From the NCBI GenBank assembly GCA_024542985.1, contig JAMXCX010000007.1:1-51380 (forward strand): DNA of 51,380 nt. The letters run 5' to 3'. The stretch comes from Candidatus Omnitrophota bacterium. Lineage in GTDB: Bacteria > Omnitrophota > Gorgyraeia > Duberdicusellales > 4484-171. The notes beneath the pieces are model-generated. The model ran no database searches, was not told the DNA's origin, and saw only the letters and a list, made by a program, of their open reading frames with translations. Below, in pieces: positions 1 through 8,924 of this stretch. How positions within the stretch are numbered: the stretch's first letter is position 1; each line of letters opens with the position of its first letter. A program made the position numbers and the translations under genes.

Positions 1-1
1 T

Positions 2-841
2 TTAAAGGCTCCCAAGGAGGATAGAAAGAAAATTATAAAAACTACAAAAGCTAACTTGAGCCCTATATTTGTTATTGCGGCTAAATCTCTAAAATCTTTC
101 AAGCGAATACATCGATTGTATTCCGGGAGAAAACCATTTTTAAGATTTAAAGATGATGACGGAAATGATAATATTATTTGGCAAATAGATGACAAAAAGG
201 ACATAAATCTTATTTGTAGTCAAATCAGCAAGTGTAAGCTGGTTATCGCCGACGGGCATCACCGTTTTGAAATTTCATATGATTATTTCAGAAAAAATAA
301 AGATAGGTTTAAAGATCTTAACTACATCCTGGCCTATATCACAGATTGTCAAAAAGGCCTTAGTATTCTTCCTACCCACAGAATTATAAAGATTCACGAT
401 AAAGATAATGATTTTTTCCGGAAGCTAGAGAAGTATTTTAATATCACTGAGGTCACTCAAAATTCGCTTAGCAAGAAATTAAAATATGCCCGCCGATTTT
501 GTATGGGTATTTACAGGAAAGAAAGATTTTATTTTTTAAAATTGAAAAGCTCTGCTATTTTAGATAAAATACCTAATAGATTATACAGAGAGTTAGATAC
601 CTACGTATTTCATAAATTGGTTTTGCCGCTGTTTACGATAGATGAGGAATTTGAATATAGCCATAACATAAAAACTGCGAAGAAGATTGCCGGTAAAGGA
701 AAGACGGCATTTATTATGCGCAAGGTTCCGTTAAAAGTTGTGCTTAAAATGTCAAGTAAGGGTTTTCGGCTTCCTCAGAAATCTACCTATTTTTATCCCA
801 AGGTATTATCCGGCGGTATAATAAGGAGGTTTACGAGGTGA
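2..841 (+). CDS. DUF1015 family protein, 3' part only
   Basis: The frame is open through the left edge of the window without a stop, so this is the C-terminal part of a longer gene; a TTG at 56 is only an internal codon. The core IADGHHRFE (near 247-273) and the later ILPTHR match the DUF1015 family, whose full members are about 400 residues and whose biochemical function is unknown. About 280 residues are visible and the C-terminus is complete. The stop overlaps the GTG start of accD by 4 nt, so the two are probably translated together. Family assignment is from recognised motifs; no function is offered. Confidence 0.85.
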   Translation, partial: LKAPKEDRKKIIKTTKANLSPIFVIAAKSLKSFKRIHRLYSGRKPFLRFKDDDGNDNIIWQIDDKKDINLICSQISKCKLVIADGHHRFEISYDYFRKNKDRFKDLNYILAYITDCQKGLSILPTHRIIKIHDKDNDFFRKLEKYFNITEVTQNSLSKKLKYARRFCMGIYRKERFYFLKLKSSAILDKIPNRLYRELDTYVFHKLVLPLFTIDEEFEYSHNIKTAKKIAGKGKTAFIMRKVPLKVVLKMSSKGFRLPQKSTYFYPKVLSGGIIRRFTR

Positions 842-1683
842 GGATATTCAAGAAGCCTTTTGGTTTTGGTAACGGCACAAAAAAGAGAAAAAACAATATA
901 CCCGATGGCCTTTGGACTAAATGCCGCGACTGCTCACATTTGATTCTGGCTAAGATTTTAACTGAGAATTCAAGAGTTTGTCCGAAATGCGGTTATCATT
1001 TTTTGCTTACCTGCTGGGAAAGAAAAGATTTGCTTGTAGATGCCGGGACATTTCGTGAAGAATCAACCGGCCTGACATCCCGAGACCCCTTAAATTTTTT
1101 CGGTTCTAAAACATACACTGATAAGTTAAAAGACGCAATGCAGTCAACCGGGTTAAAAGAGGCGGCTATTATCGGCAGTGCAAAAATGGACAAGAAAAAT
1201 ATAGCCTTGGGTATTACAGATTCACGTTTTATTATGGGGTCTATGGGTTCAGTAGTGGGCGAGAAGATAGCTCGTATTACCGAGAAAGCCTTAGAAGAGC
1301 GTATCCCCCTGATAGTAGTTTCTGGTTCAGGCGGAGGAGCAAGGATGTATGAAGGGATGTTTAGCCTTATGCAGATGGCTAAAACAAGTGGGGCCCTATC
1401 CCGCCTAAAAAGAGAAAACATTCCTTTTATTTCTGTTTTAACCCACCCTACTATGGCCGGAGTGATCGCTTCCTTTGCCGGCCTAGGCGATATAACAATT
1501 GCCGAGCCCGGTGCTTTGATAGGATTTACAGGCCCCAGGGTAATCAAGCAAACTATCAAACAAGATTTGCCCAAAGGTTTTCAAACCTCAGAGTTTAATT
1601 TAGAGCATGGATTCATTGATATGGTGATTCCGAGAAAGGAATTAAGAAATACGATTATAAAATTATTGCATTATTTAACTTGA
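838..1683 (+). CDS. accD: Acetyl-CoA carboxylase carboxyltransferase subunit beta
   Basis: Beta subunit of the carboxyltransferase that moves carboxyl from biotin to acetyl-CoA, giving malonyl-CoA for fatty-acid synthesis in the cytoplasm. The N-terminal zinc finger is intact (C29, C32, C48, C51) and is followed by the crotonase-like carboxyltransferase core with the glycine-rich SGSGGGARMYEG oxyanion region near residues 160-175. Length (281 aa) is normal. The GTG start at 838 is supported by a strong AAGGAGG at 823-829 and by the 4-nt overlap with the upstream gene. accA is not adjacent. Confidence 0.96.
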   Translation: MRIFKKPFGFGNGTKKRKNNIPDGLWTKCRDCSHLILAKILTENSRVCPKCGYHFLLTCWERKDLLVDAGTFREESTGLTSRDPLNFFGSKTYTDKLKDAMQSTGLKEAAIIGSAKMDKKNIALGITDSRFIMGSMGSVVGEKIARITEKALEERIPLIVVSGSGGGARMYEGMFSLMQMAKTSGALSRLKRENIPFISVLTHPTMAGVIASFAGLGDITIAEPGALIGFTGPRVIKQTIKQDLPKGFQTSEFNLEHGFIDMVIPRKELRNTIIKLLHYLT

Positions 1684-1716
1684 CAGGCCTAGGCTTGAAA
1701 CTTACAATTTTAGTTT

Positions 1717-2820
1717 ATGACTGAAGTAACTTTAAAAGCAATTCATAAATATTACAGCGGAAATATTCCCGCCGTCAAAGACGTAAACCTTACAATCAAC
1801 GAAAAAGAATTTGTAGTTTTAGTTGGTCCTTCGGGTTGCGGAAAGTCTACTACCCTAAGGATGATAGCCGGATTAGAAGATCCCACTAGCGGCGATATTT
1901 ATATCGGAGACCGATTAATAAATAATATTCCTGCCAAAGATAGGAATATTGCAATGGTTTTTCAGAACTATGCTCTTTATCCCCATATGAATGTTTACCG
2001 CAATATGGAATTTGCTTTGAGATTACGCAGGTATTCAAAAAAGGATATAGATAAACGAGTTAAAGACGCAGCCCAGATTTTGGGCATAAGCCATCTTCTG
2101 GGCAGAAGGCCAAGAGAAATATCCGGCGGCGAACGCCAACGTGTTGCTGTGGGGCGGGCTATCGTAAGAAAGCCTGATGTCTTTCTTTTTGATGAGCCTT
2201 TGAGCAATCTTGATGCTAAGATGCGCGTTCAAATGCGCACGGAGATACATAAACTCCATTTGAGGATTCAAACTACCATGATTTACGTTACACATGACCA
2301 GACTGAAGCTATGACTTTAGGTGACCGCATTGCTGTCATGAAGGACGGAGAGGTTTTACAATTTGACACTCCCTTGAATGTTTATGATAACCCGGTGAAT
2401 AAATTCGTGGCTGGGTTTATTGGTTCTCCCGCCATGAATTTGATGAACGGCCGTGTTATTAAAAAAGATGACAAGTTGTATTTTGATGAAGGGGGGTTTA
2501 GGGTGAAGATACAGGAGCCCATGTATGAAAAATTAAAAGATTACATTGATAAGGAAGTTGTATTTGGCGTACGGCCGGAGAATATTTACGATAAATTATT
2601 CGCTTCCGATGCTACACCGGATAATACCTTAACTGTTTTATGTGAGGTTATGGAAACAATGGGTTCGCAGAACTATCTTTATCTTTCTACTGCTAAGCAT
2701 ACAATGGTCGCCGTAGTCGAGGCTTCAAATAAGCCTATTATCGGCGGCAGAGTAGAGGTTGTCTTTGACATGATGAAGGCTCATTTTTTTGATCCTTCAA
2801 CAGAGAATACCATTGTATAA
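1717..2820 (+). CDS. ABC transporter ATP-binding protein, MalK/UgpC/MsmX type
   Basis: Nucleotide-binding subunit of a carbohydrate-type ABC importer. Walker A GPSGCGKST (37-45), Q-loop in VFQNYALYP, signature SGGERQR (136-142), Walker B FLFDE (156-160) and H-loop H193 are all present. A C-terminal TOBE/MalK regulatory region follows (about 240-367). No permease or binding-protein genes are nearby. It may therefore be a shared ATPase serving importers encoded elsewhere, as MsmX does in Bacillus; that role is inferred. No clear Shine-Dalgarno precedes the ATG. The 3' end overlaps the next gene. Confidence 0.92.
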   Translation: MTEVTLKAIHKYYSGNIPAVKDVNLTINEKEFVVLVGPSGCGKSTTLRMIAGLEDPTSGDIYIGDRLINNIPAKDRNIAMVFQNYALYPHMNVYRNMEFALRLRRYSKKDIDKRVKDAAQILGISHLLGRRPREISGGERQRVAVGRAIVRKPDVFLFDEPLSNLDAKMRVQMRTEIHKLHLRIQTTMIYVTHDQTEAMTLGDRIAVMKDGEVLQFDTPLNVYDNPVNKFVAGFIGSPAMNLMNGRVIKKDDKLYFDEGGFRVKIQEPMYEKLKDYIDKEVVFGVRPENIYDKLFASDATPDNTLTVLCEVMETMGSQNYLYLSTAKHTMVAVVEASNKPIIGGRVEVVFDMMKAHFFDPSTENTIV

Positions 2821-4072
2821 TTTTTTTATCCCTATAACTTTAGCGCTTCTTGTTTCGACTTCTCTTTTTTTCGCCATTTCCGAAAAAATAAATATTGGTT
2901 TTGTTGCCGCCATTTTATTTGCCACAGGTGTTATTTTTTTTATATTCCGCAGGATTCAGCTGGATATATTTTTTAAGCATCACAGTGAGCTCGATGTAAT
3001 GGAAGGCAAGGTCAATATGCTCAAAGATAGCATCGAGGAGAAAGAGAAGATTTTAAGAGCCTTACCTTACGAACGCCAAAATCTGACATCTCTTTTTAAG
3101 GCTTCCCAGAATTTAATCGAGCTGATAGACCAAGAAGATATTTTTAATTTTCTTATTGATGTCTTAGAAGATTTATTTCCTAAAGCTGACACTATCTTAC
3201 TTTTTGACTTCAATAAAGAAAAGGATAATCTAAGTTTAATCCGTTCGCTAAAACGAAAAGATTCAGTCGTAGAAGAAAAAAGCGGCGGAGCTTTAGATAA
3301 ATGGGTTTTGCGTCATAATAGTTCTTTATTGGTTGAAGATATAACAAAAGATTACAGATTCGACCACACAGCAATAACGGCTTATCATGACCGAAAGGCA
3401 CAGTCATTCATAGTTAGCCCGCTTTCCATCGAGCACAGGTTGATGGGGATAGTCCGAATAGAGAGCAGACGGGCTTTGATTTTTTCGCTGGATGATCTTC
3501 GGCTTCTACGTAATATTTGTGATTTGGCAGTAGTAGTTTTAGAGAGGGCCAATCTTTTTAACTCAGCGCAAAATTTAGCAATTAAAGATTCTCTCACTTC
3601 CCTTTTTGTTAAAGATTATTTTTTCAAACGATTGTCTCAAGAATACAAGCGTATTTTATCTAAAAAAGCCGATTTGGGGATAATTATGCTGGACATTGAC
3701 GATTTTAAAAAAATAAACGATTCCCACGGGCATGTTGTCGGTGATTTTATATTATCAAGGTTAGCCGGAATTCTAAAGAAAAACGCCGGAGGAGGTGGGA
3801 ATGTCATAGCGCGTTTTGGAGGAGAAGAGTTTATTATTCTTGTTGTTGAGTGTGGTAAGGAAAAAGTCATAGATATTGCCGAGAAGATTCGAAAATCGGT
3901 TGAGGAAGCTGGGTTGCTCTTTCGCCGGGAAAGAATAGATTTTACCGTATCAGCCGGGGTTGTCTCTTACCCCGATGATGCCGAAGACATGCTAGGATTG
4001 ATTGATAAAGCCGATAAGAGATTATACAAGGCTAAAGAAAAAGGTAAAAATAGAGTATGCTTTTCTGGATAA
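2789..4072 (+). CDS. Membrane-anchored GAF-GGDEF protein (probable diguanylate cyclase)
   Basis: Two membrane helices (about 11-31 and 35-53), a short coiled segment (70-95), a GAF-like sensor domain (about 105-255) and a C-terminal GGDEF domain with intact GGEEF at 344-348 and LDIDDFKKIND upstream. It probably makes cyclic di-GMP. The inhibitory RxxD site expected five residues before GGEEF is absent (GGGN), so product inhibition may be lacking. TTG 2789 has GAAGG 9 nt upstream and overlaps the ABC gene by 32 nt; TTG 2813 is an alternative start. It is in line with the GGDEF gene that follows. Confidence 0.88.
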   Translation: MILQQRIPLYNFFIPITLALLVSTSLFFAISEKINIGFVAAILFATGVIFFIFRRIQLDIFFKHHSELDVMEGKVNMLKDSIEEKEKILRALPYERQNLTSLFKASQNLIELIDQEDIFNFLIDVLEDLFPKADTILLFDFNKEKDNLSLIRSLKRKDSVVEEKSGGALDKWVLRHNSSLLVEDITKDYRFDHTAITAYHDRKAQSFIVSPLSIEHRLMGIVRIESRRALIFSLDDLRLLRNICDLAVVVLERANLFNSAQNLAIKDSLTSLFVKDYFFKRLSQEYKRILSKKADLGIIMLDIDDFKKINDSHGHVVGDFILSRLAGILKKNAGGGGNVIARFGGEEFIILVVECGKEKVIDIAEKIRKSVEEAGLLFRRERIDFTVSAGVVSYPDDAEDMLGLIDKADKRLYKAKEKGKNRVCFSG

Positions 4073-5025
4073 TAATACTTGTCATTTTTGTATTATTTTT
4101 AGCTGAGGAGATTTTTTTTACTAAAAGACTTCAAGGCAAGTACAAGCAGAGAAGAAAACAATTGCTTAATGAGTACGCCTCACTCAATAAGAAGGAGTCT
4201 GAACATAAAAGGCAAGTTGATGATTTAGATAGTATTTTATCAGAGCGTTTTCTGTTTTATGATACGGCTAGAAAAATTGCACCTATACTTGACAAAAAAG
4301 AGCTTTTTTCTGTATTTGCTGAGGAATTGAAATATTTAGGGCATATCGAGAAGGTAGAGATAGGTGTTTCATCTAAGAAAGCTAAAGGTTTAAGGTTTGG
4401 ATTAGGAAAAGATTCTAAAGATATTTTGTATGTTGAGACAAAATCCAAAGCAGTTGCCGAACATATACCGTACTTTGTCAAATTGCTCAGGTTATGTTTA
4501 GAGAGAATAAAGCTTTATGAGCAATTGCAGCAAATGTCCATATATGATTCTTTCACCAAAGTTTATACCAGGCGCTATTTCATGCTCAGATTTTTAGAGG
4601 AATTTAACCGGGCAGAGAAGTTTAGTCTTAATTTGAGTTTTTTGATGCTTGACGTAGACCACTTTAAAAAAATCAATGATACTTACGGCCATTTAGTCGG
4701 AGATGCCGTTTTAAGAGAGGTCGCGCGCCTGATACGAGAAAATACCCGGGAGATAGATTTTGTGGCTAGATTCGGCGGAGAAGAATTTTCCGTAATTTTA
4801 CCTGAAACTGATAAAGCCGGGGCCATTATGATGGCAGAGCGTATAAGTTCCAGAATATCGCGCGAGAGAATCAGCGTTTTTGATGAGATTTTGACTGTAA
4901 ATATAAGCGTGGGCGTTAGCTCATATCCCCAAAATAGCATCCATTCTGATGTTTTGATTGAGGTAGCTGATAAAGCTTTGTATAAGGCTAAACTTTCAGG
5001 CCGAAACAAAGTTTGTTGGTTTTAA
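4057..5025 (+). CDS. Membrane-anchored GGDEF protein (probable diguanylate cyclase)
   Basis: One N-terminal membrane helix (1-17), a coiled segment (25-62), a divergent GAF-like region (about 65-155) and a GGDEF domain with GGEEF at 240-244. Unlike its upstream neighbour it keeps the RxxD inhibitory site (R231-E-I-D234), exactly five residues before GGEEF. It starts with ATG 4057 inside the previous gene (16-nt overlap). The two proteins share architecture and are probably an old tandem duplication that diverged in feedback control; this is inferred from layout and motifs. Confidence 0.88.
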   Translation: MLFWIIILVIFVLFLAEEIFFTKRLQGKYKQRRKQLLNEYASLNKKESEHKRQVDDLDSILSERFLFYDTARKIAPILDKKELFSVFAEELKYLGHIEKVEIGVSSKKAKGLRFGLGKDSKDILYVETKSKAVAEHIPYFVKLLRLCLERIKLYEQLQQMSIYDSFTKVYTRRYFMLRFLEEFNRAEKFSLNLSFLMLDVDHFKKINDTYGHLVGDAVLREVARLIRENTREIDFVARFGGEEFSVILPETDKAGAIMMAERISSRISRERISVFDEILTVNISVGVSSYPQNSIHSDVLIEVADKALYKAKLSGRNKVCWF

Positions 5026-5073
5026 ATTAGACTATAGACGTTACGATTTTAGGTATAGGTAGTTAGTTTTTTA

Positions 5074-5101
5074 TTGAGATTTTAAGTTATCTAAGTATAA
5101 T
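5074..5101 (+). promoter_or_regulatory. Sigma70-type promoter upstream of pgi
   Basis: TTGAGA (5074-5079), 16-bp spacer, TATAAT (5096-5101). Transcription would begin near 5108, just ahead of the AGAAAGGGG ribosome-binding site at 5114-5122. Confidence 0.6.
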
Positions 5102-5128
5102 AATAGTTTTTAGAGAAAGGGGTTATAT

Positions 5129-6565
5129 ATGAGTAGCAAATTAGAACAGTATTTATTAGAGGCAGCAGGGAAGCAGAAACTTGAAGTTGCATCGGATAAT
5201 CTCTATAGAGAAATAGCCTTTGACGGCGGTAAAGAACGTCTAGGCTGGGTTAAGCCTTTGCCGTTTTCTAAAATAAAAGAGTCGTTGGAAAAAGTTTCTG
5301 ATGTTTTAGAGGGCAAAGAAAATTTTATTTTTGTAGGAATGGGGGGGTCGATAAACGGCATCAAGCCTTTGATCTCTTTGTTCGGCAATAAATCTTTTTA
5401 TACTTTGGATAATTTAGACCCTAAGGCTTTGGCGAGGTTGTTTGAAGGGTTAAAAAATCCCGATAAAACCTTAGTTGTTGCTATTTCAAAATCAGGCACG
5501 ACGAAAGAAACCCAGCTTTTAGCCTCGGCACTTAGAGAATTCTTCACAAACAAATACGGTAATACCCAGTGGCCGAAGCATTTCTTGTGGCTGAGCGACC
5601 CTGAGTCTTTCCTTAAGATAGATTCTTACGGCTGGAGTCCGGTTAAAAAAATACCTATTCAGTTTGACGGTAAAACCGATGTGGGCGGAAGGTTTTCTTC
5701 CCCGCATACTCTTATTTTCATTTTACCTTTATTTTTACTTTTAAAACGTAATCTTGAAGCTTTGGAGAAGATTTACAGTTCTTTTGTTTCCCTGCAGAAA
5801 GAAGTAAATCAAAGAGCATGTTCTCTTTGCGAAAAGTCTAAAAATAAAAAGGATGCCTATTTTTCTCCGGTAGTAGATGGAAAATCGAGTCGAGCTCTGT
5901 CTTCCTGGATAGTCCAGCTTTTTCAGGAATCCCTGGGTTCCAAACGTGAAGGTTTAGCCGTTAAGACATTAACCGGCCAGAAACAGGATAGCGTATTTTT
6001 TCCTTTAAGATTAAGCCTAGAGATGGGCGAGGAAGTGGTATCTCTTATGAGCCAAATGTATTTCTTCCAGGTTTTTATTGCTTATTATGCTGCTTGTCAT
6101 AGGATAAATTTTGTCGCTCAGGAATTTGTTGAAAAATATAAAAACCAGATGCGCGAATTGGAGTCTCAAGCTGGCCAAAAAGAGCCTATAGAATCAATAG
6201 ATATTGAGGAGGTTTTAGAACAGGCAAAGAGAAGAATTACCCCGGAGCAGAAATTCATTGAAATCGTCCTTTATTTTTATCCTGCTCCTGAACTTATAGA
6301 TAGAATAAAAAAGATGTTTGCTCGGAAATTTAGCCAGAAAAAAATTCTTGTTTTTGTGGGCAGCGACTGGAATCACCAGTCTTATCAGGCTGCTTTTGGG
6401 AGCAAAGATACTTTCTATGTATTGCTGGCTTTATCTTCGTACACCCAACAGGTTGAGGGTGTATCCAATAACACTCTTTTGCAAAATATCGAGACTCTTC
6501 AGGTAATTGCAAAAGCAACTCATTTGACCCTTAAGAATAAATCTCTTCTTTTTTCTCTCAGATAA
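5129..6565 (+). CDS. pgi: Glucose-6-phosphate isomerase family protein
   Basis: Interconverts glucose 6-phosphate and fructose 6-phosphate in glycolysis. Two SIS-type phosphosugar-binding motifs are clear: GMGGS (70-74) and SKSGTTKETQ (120-129). The conserved GGRFSS sits near 188-193, and a helix near 330-345 reads INFVAQEFVEKYKNQ. The 478-residue sequence resembles the isomerase half of transaldolase-isomerase fusions more than the 550-residue E. coli enzyme, but no transaldolase domain is attached. Start ATG 5129 has a good Shine-Dalgarno. It is monocistronic by spacing, with its own promoter. Confidence 0.88.
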   Translation: MSSKLEQYLLEAAGKQKLEVASDNLYREIAFDGGKERLGWVKPLPFSKIKESLEKVSDVLEGKENFIFVGMGGSINGIKPLISLFGNKSFYTLDNLDPKALARLFEGLKNPDKTLVVAISKSGTTKETQLLASALREFFTNKYGNTQWPKHFLWLSDPESFLKIDSYGWSPVKKIPIQFDGKTDVGGRFSSPHTLIFILPLFLLLKRNLEALEKIYSSFVSLQKEVNQRACSLCEKSKNKKDAYFSPVVDGKSSRALSSWIVQLFQESLGSKREGLAVKTLTGQKQDSVFFPLRLSLEMGEEVVSLMSQMYFFQVFIAYYAACHRINFVAQEFVEKYKNQMRELESQAGQKEPIESIDIEEVLEQAKRRITPEQKFIEIVLYFYPAPELIDRIKKMFARKFSQKKILVFVGSDWNHQSYQAAFGSKDTFYVLLALSSYTQQVEGVSNNTLLQNIETLQVIAKATHLTLKNKSLLFSLR

Positions 6566-6593
6566 AATAAGCTTTTTTAATTCTGGGCCGTTC

Positions 6594-6622
6594 TTGAAAA
6601 GATAGGTTATTTGTGGTAATAT
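6594..6622 (+). promoter_or_regulatory. Promoter for pta-ackA
   Basis: TTGAAA (6594-6599), 17-bp spacer, TAATAT (6617-6622). It is followed by a leader of about 120 nt holding two hairpins before the pta start. Confidence 0.55.
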
Positions 6623-6629
6623 CCATTTT

Positions 6630-6651
6630 GGCGCTGTTGCCTAATAGCGCC
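6630..6651 (+). promoter_or_regulatory. Leader hairpin 1 of pta
   Basis: GGCGCT (6630-6635) pairs with AGCGCC (6646-6651) around a 10-nt loop. It lies just after the predicted transcription start. No T-tract follows, so it is not an intrinsic terminator; a role in RNA stability or 5' protection is possible but unproven. Confidence 0.4.
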
Positions 6652-6657
6652 AGTGCT

Positions 6658-6691
6658 TGATTTCCTGCCTGCCGGCAAGCAGGAAATCAAC
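6658..6691 (+). repeat. Palindromic CCTGCC/GGCAGG-family repeat in the pta leader
   Basis: A perfect 12-bp stem, TTGATTTCCTGC against GCAGGAAATCAA, encloses CTGCCGGCAA. The core CCTGCCTGCCGGCA belongs to the family also seen at 13380, 42402, 43215 and, more weakly, 47820. Here it lies in the 5' leader of pta, so the TTG at 6657 is not a real start. Confidence 0.75.
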
Positions 6692-6746
6692 TTACGATGA
6701 TAAAAGACGCGTATTTTTGCTAATTTTAAATAGGAAGGAATATCCC

Positions 6747-7724
6747 ATGGAAGATGTTATCAAAAGGTTAAGAGAAGGGGCAAAAGCTAATCCTAAACGA
6801 ATAGTTTTTCCTGAATCAGATGATGAACGGATAACAGAAGCTGTAAAATACATAAAAGAAAAAGGAATAGCCCAACCGCTTCTGCTCGCGCAGGATAATC
6901 TTGATTCTGAAAAACAAGAGGAGTTTGCCGCTGATTTTCACAAAAGGAAAAAAACTAAAGGCGTCAGCTTCCAAGAGGCTAGAAAATTAATGCAAAACCC
7001 CCTTTATTATGCTTGCATGATGGTTAGACAGGGTTATGCTGACGGTTTCGTCGCCGGCGCAAAGTCTACTACTTCCTCGGTAATAAAAGCAGCTCTTAAC
7101 TGTTTAGGAGTGGATAAAAGAGTAGGAATTGTTTCCAGTTGTTTTATTATGGTTGTTCCGGATTGTCCCTATGGAGAAAGGGGCGTTTTTGTGTATGCAG
7201 ATTGCGGTGTTGTTCCTTATCCAACTTCTGAGCAGCTGGCAAATATTGCAATTTCCAGCGCGCGTTTCGCTAAAGACGTTTTGGATATAATCCCTAGAGT
7301 TGCTCTTTTAAGCTTTTCGACAAAGGGTAGTGCCGCAAGCAAATGGGTTAGAAAGGTCAAGGAAGCTGTCGAGATTGCCGAGTCTAAAAATAGCGGTTTT
7401 TTATTTGACGGAGAACTGCAGGCCGATAGTGCCTTGGTGCCGCAAGTGGCAAGGCGAAAACTGGCCACGAGCGAAGTGGCCGGAAAGGCTAATATTTTAA
7501 TTTTTCCCAGCCTAGATGCTGGAAACATTTGTTATAAATTAACCCAGCGCCTAGCCCGCGCTCGTGCGGTAGGACCGATACTTTTAGGAACACCACAGCC
7601 TTGCAGTGATTTATCCCGGGGTTGCGAAGTAGATGATATAATTGATTGCACTGCTGTTACTGTGATCCGGGCCCAGAAAAGAGCGCAGGAAAAAACAGAA
7701 GATTGTGCTGAGTGCGCTAAATAG
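6747..7724 (+). CDS. pta: Phosphate acetyltransferase
   Basis: Converts acetyl-CoA and phosphate to acetyl phosphate, the first step of acetate fermentation. The 325-residue protein is the compact Pta form without the long N-terminal domain of E. coli Pta. Family hallmarks are IVFPESDDERI near the N-terminus, YADGFVAGAKSTT (about 96-108), and the C-terminal pattern ILIFPSLDAGNICYKL. Start ATG 6747 was chosen for the AGGAAGG at 6732-6738. Together with ackA 43 nt downstream it forms the Pta-AckA pathway. Confidence 0.94.
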   Translation: MEDVIKRLREGAKANPKRIVFPESDDERITEAVKYIKEKGIAQPLLLAQDNLDSEKQEEFAADFHKRKKTKGVSFQEARKLMQNPLYYACMMVRQGYADGFVAGAKSTTSSVIKAALNCLGVDKRVGIVSSCFIMVVPDCPYGERGVFVYADCGVVPYPTSEQLANIAISSARFAKDVLDIIPRVALLSFSTKGSAASKWVRKVKEAVEIAESKNSGFLFDGELQADSALVPQVARRKLATSEVAGKANILIFPSLDAGNICYKLTQRLARARAVGPILLGTPQPCSDLSRGCEVDDIIDCTAVTVIRAQKRAQEKTEDCAECAK

Positions 7725-7767
7725 TACCGTCTATTATCGCCCTTGAGATATTAAATGGATTTTTAAG

Positions 7768-8865
7768 GTGAAGATATTAGTCATAAATTGCGGAAGTTCT
7801 TCGATAAAATACAAGCTCTTTGATTTAGATAATAACCAGAATAATATTATCGCTAAAGGTCTTATTGAGAGAATCGGAGAGCCTAAGGCTTTAGCCAGGG
7901 ACCATAGCCAGGGTATAAAGATATTGATAAGTGATATCCTCAATAAAGGAGGAGTCAAAGATTTAAACGAGATTTCTGTCATTGGACATAGAGTTGTGCA
8001 CGGGGGTGAGACTTTCCTCAAACCGCAGCTCATTAATGCAGAAGTAATTAGGAAGATAAGAAAATATGCCCAGCTTGCTCCTCTGCACAATCCGGTAAAT
8101 TTAGCGGGAATTATTGGCTGCAGGAGATTTTTTTCTCGTATACCTCAGGTAGCGATATTTGATACTGCTTTTCATCAAAGTATTCCTGAGGAGGCCTACA
8201 TGTATGCTTTACCAAAGCGTTATTATAAAAAATATAAATTGCGCAAATACGGTTTTCATGGTACTTCTCATCAGTTCATCGCCCGGCAGGCAAGTAAGTT
8301 ATTGGGTAAACCTTTAAATAAATTGAAGCTGATTACCTGCCATTTGGGAAACGGATGTAGTATTACAGCTATCGATAAAGGTAAATCAATCGATACATCT
8401 ATGGGTTTTACTCCTTTGGAAGGTCTTATGATGGGTACACGTTGCGGTGATATTGATGTAGCAGCTGTTTTTTATATCATGAAAAATGAAGGGTTGTCTT
8501 TGCTTGAGATGGATAATGTTTTAAATAGAAAGAGCGGTTTGTTGGGAATTTCCGGTATCAGTAATGATTTTAGGGTTATACGAAAATTCAGAAAATCCGG
8601 CAACCTTTCAGCTAATTTGGCCTGGAAGATGTTTGTTTACAGGATTAAAAAATATATAGGTGCGTATTACTTTATTCTGGGAGGTGTGGATGCAGTATGT
8701 TTTACCGGTGGAATTGGAGAAAATTCCCCGGGTATCGTAAACGCTATAAAACAGGTCCTTGTAAAAATTTCCGGAAAAGAAACTAAGGTTCTAGTCATAC
8801 CTACGGATGAGGAATTGATGATAGCCAAGCTGACCTATAAAGTGGTTAAGAAAAAATTGAAATAA
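7768..8865 (+). CDS. ackA: Acetate kinase
   Basis: Transfers phosphate from acetyl phosphate to ADP, giving acetate and ATP. Motifs of the ASKHA fold are visible: NCGSSSIKYKL (7-17) for phosphate binding, GHRVVHGG (about 74-81), RKYGFHGTSHQ (around 165) and the adenosine-binding GGIGENSPGI near 315. At 365 residues it is somewhat shorter than the usual ~400, with the lid region trimmed. The GTG start at 7768 has only a weak ribosome site (TTAAG), which suggests coupling to pta. Confidence 0.94.
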   Translation: MKILVINCGSSSIKYKLFDLDNNQNNIIAKGLIERIGEPKALARDHSQGIKILISDILNKGGVKDLNEISVIGHRVVHGGETFLKPQLINAEVIRKIRKYAQLAPLHNPVNLAGIIGCRRFFSRIPQVAIFDTAFHQSIPEEAYMYALPKRYYKKYKLRKYGFHGTSHQFIARQASKLLGKPLNKLKLITCHLGNGCSITAIDKGKSIDTSMGFTPLEGLMMGTRCGDIDVAAVFYIMKNEGLSLLEMDNVLNRKSGLLGISGISNDFRVIRKFRKSGNLSANLAWKMFVYRIKKYIGAYYFILGGVDAVCFTGGIGENSPGIVNAIKQVLVKISGKETKVLVIPTDEELMIAKLTYKVVKKKLK

Positions 8866-8880
8866 AAATAAGTACAATTC

Positions 8881-8907
8881 GCCCTTGACATCAAAGATGC
8901 CAAGGGC
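8881..8907 (+). promoter_or_regulatory. Hairpin between ackA and panD
   Basis: GCCCTTG (8881-8887) pairs with CAAGGGC (8901-8907). The inner CATC/GATG closes an AAA loop, giving 11 pairs with one A-C mismatch. No T-run follows, so it may be a processing or stability element in the panD leader rather than a terminator. The panD ribosome site is 6 nt downstream. Confidence 0.5.
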
Positions 8908-8924
8908 TCATTTAGGAGAAAGAA

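Noticed and set aside
996-1574. Long reverse-strand open frame inside accD
   Set aside because: It is the shadow of a well-supported gene, with no ribosome site and no recognisable family.
6657-6746. Extended N-terminus of Pta from TTG 6657
   Set aside because: It would translate a palindromic leader repeat and ignore a good ribosome site before ATG 6747.
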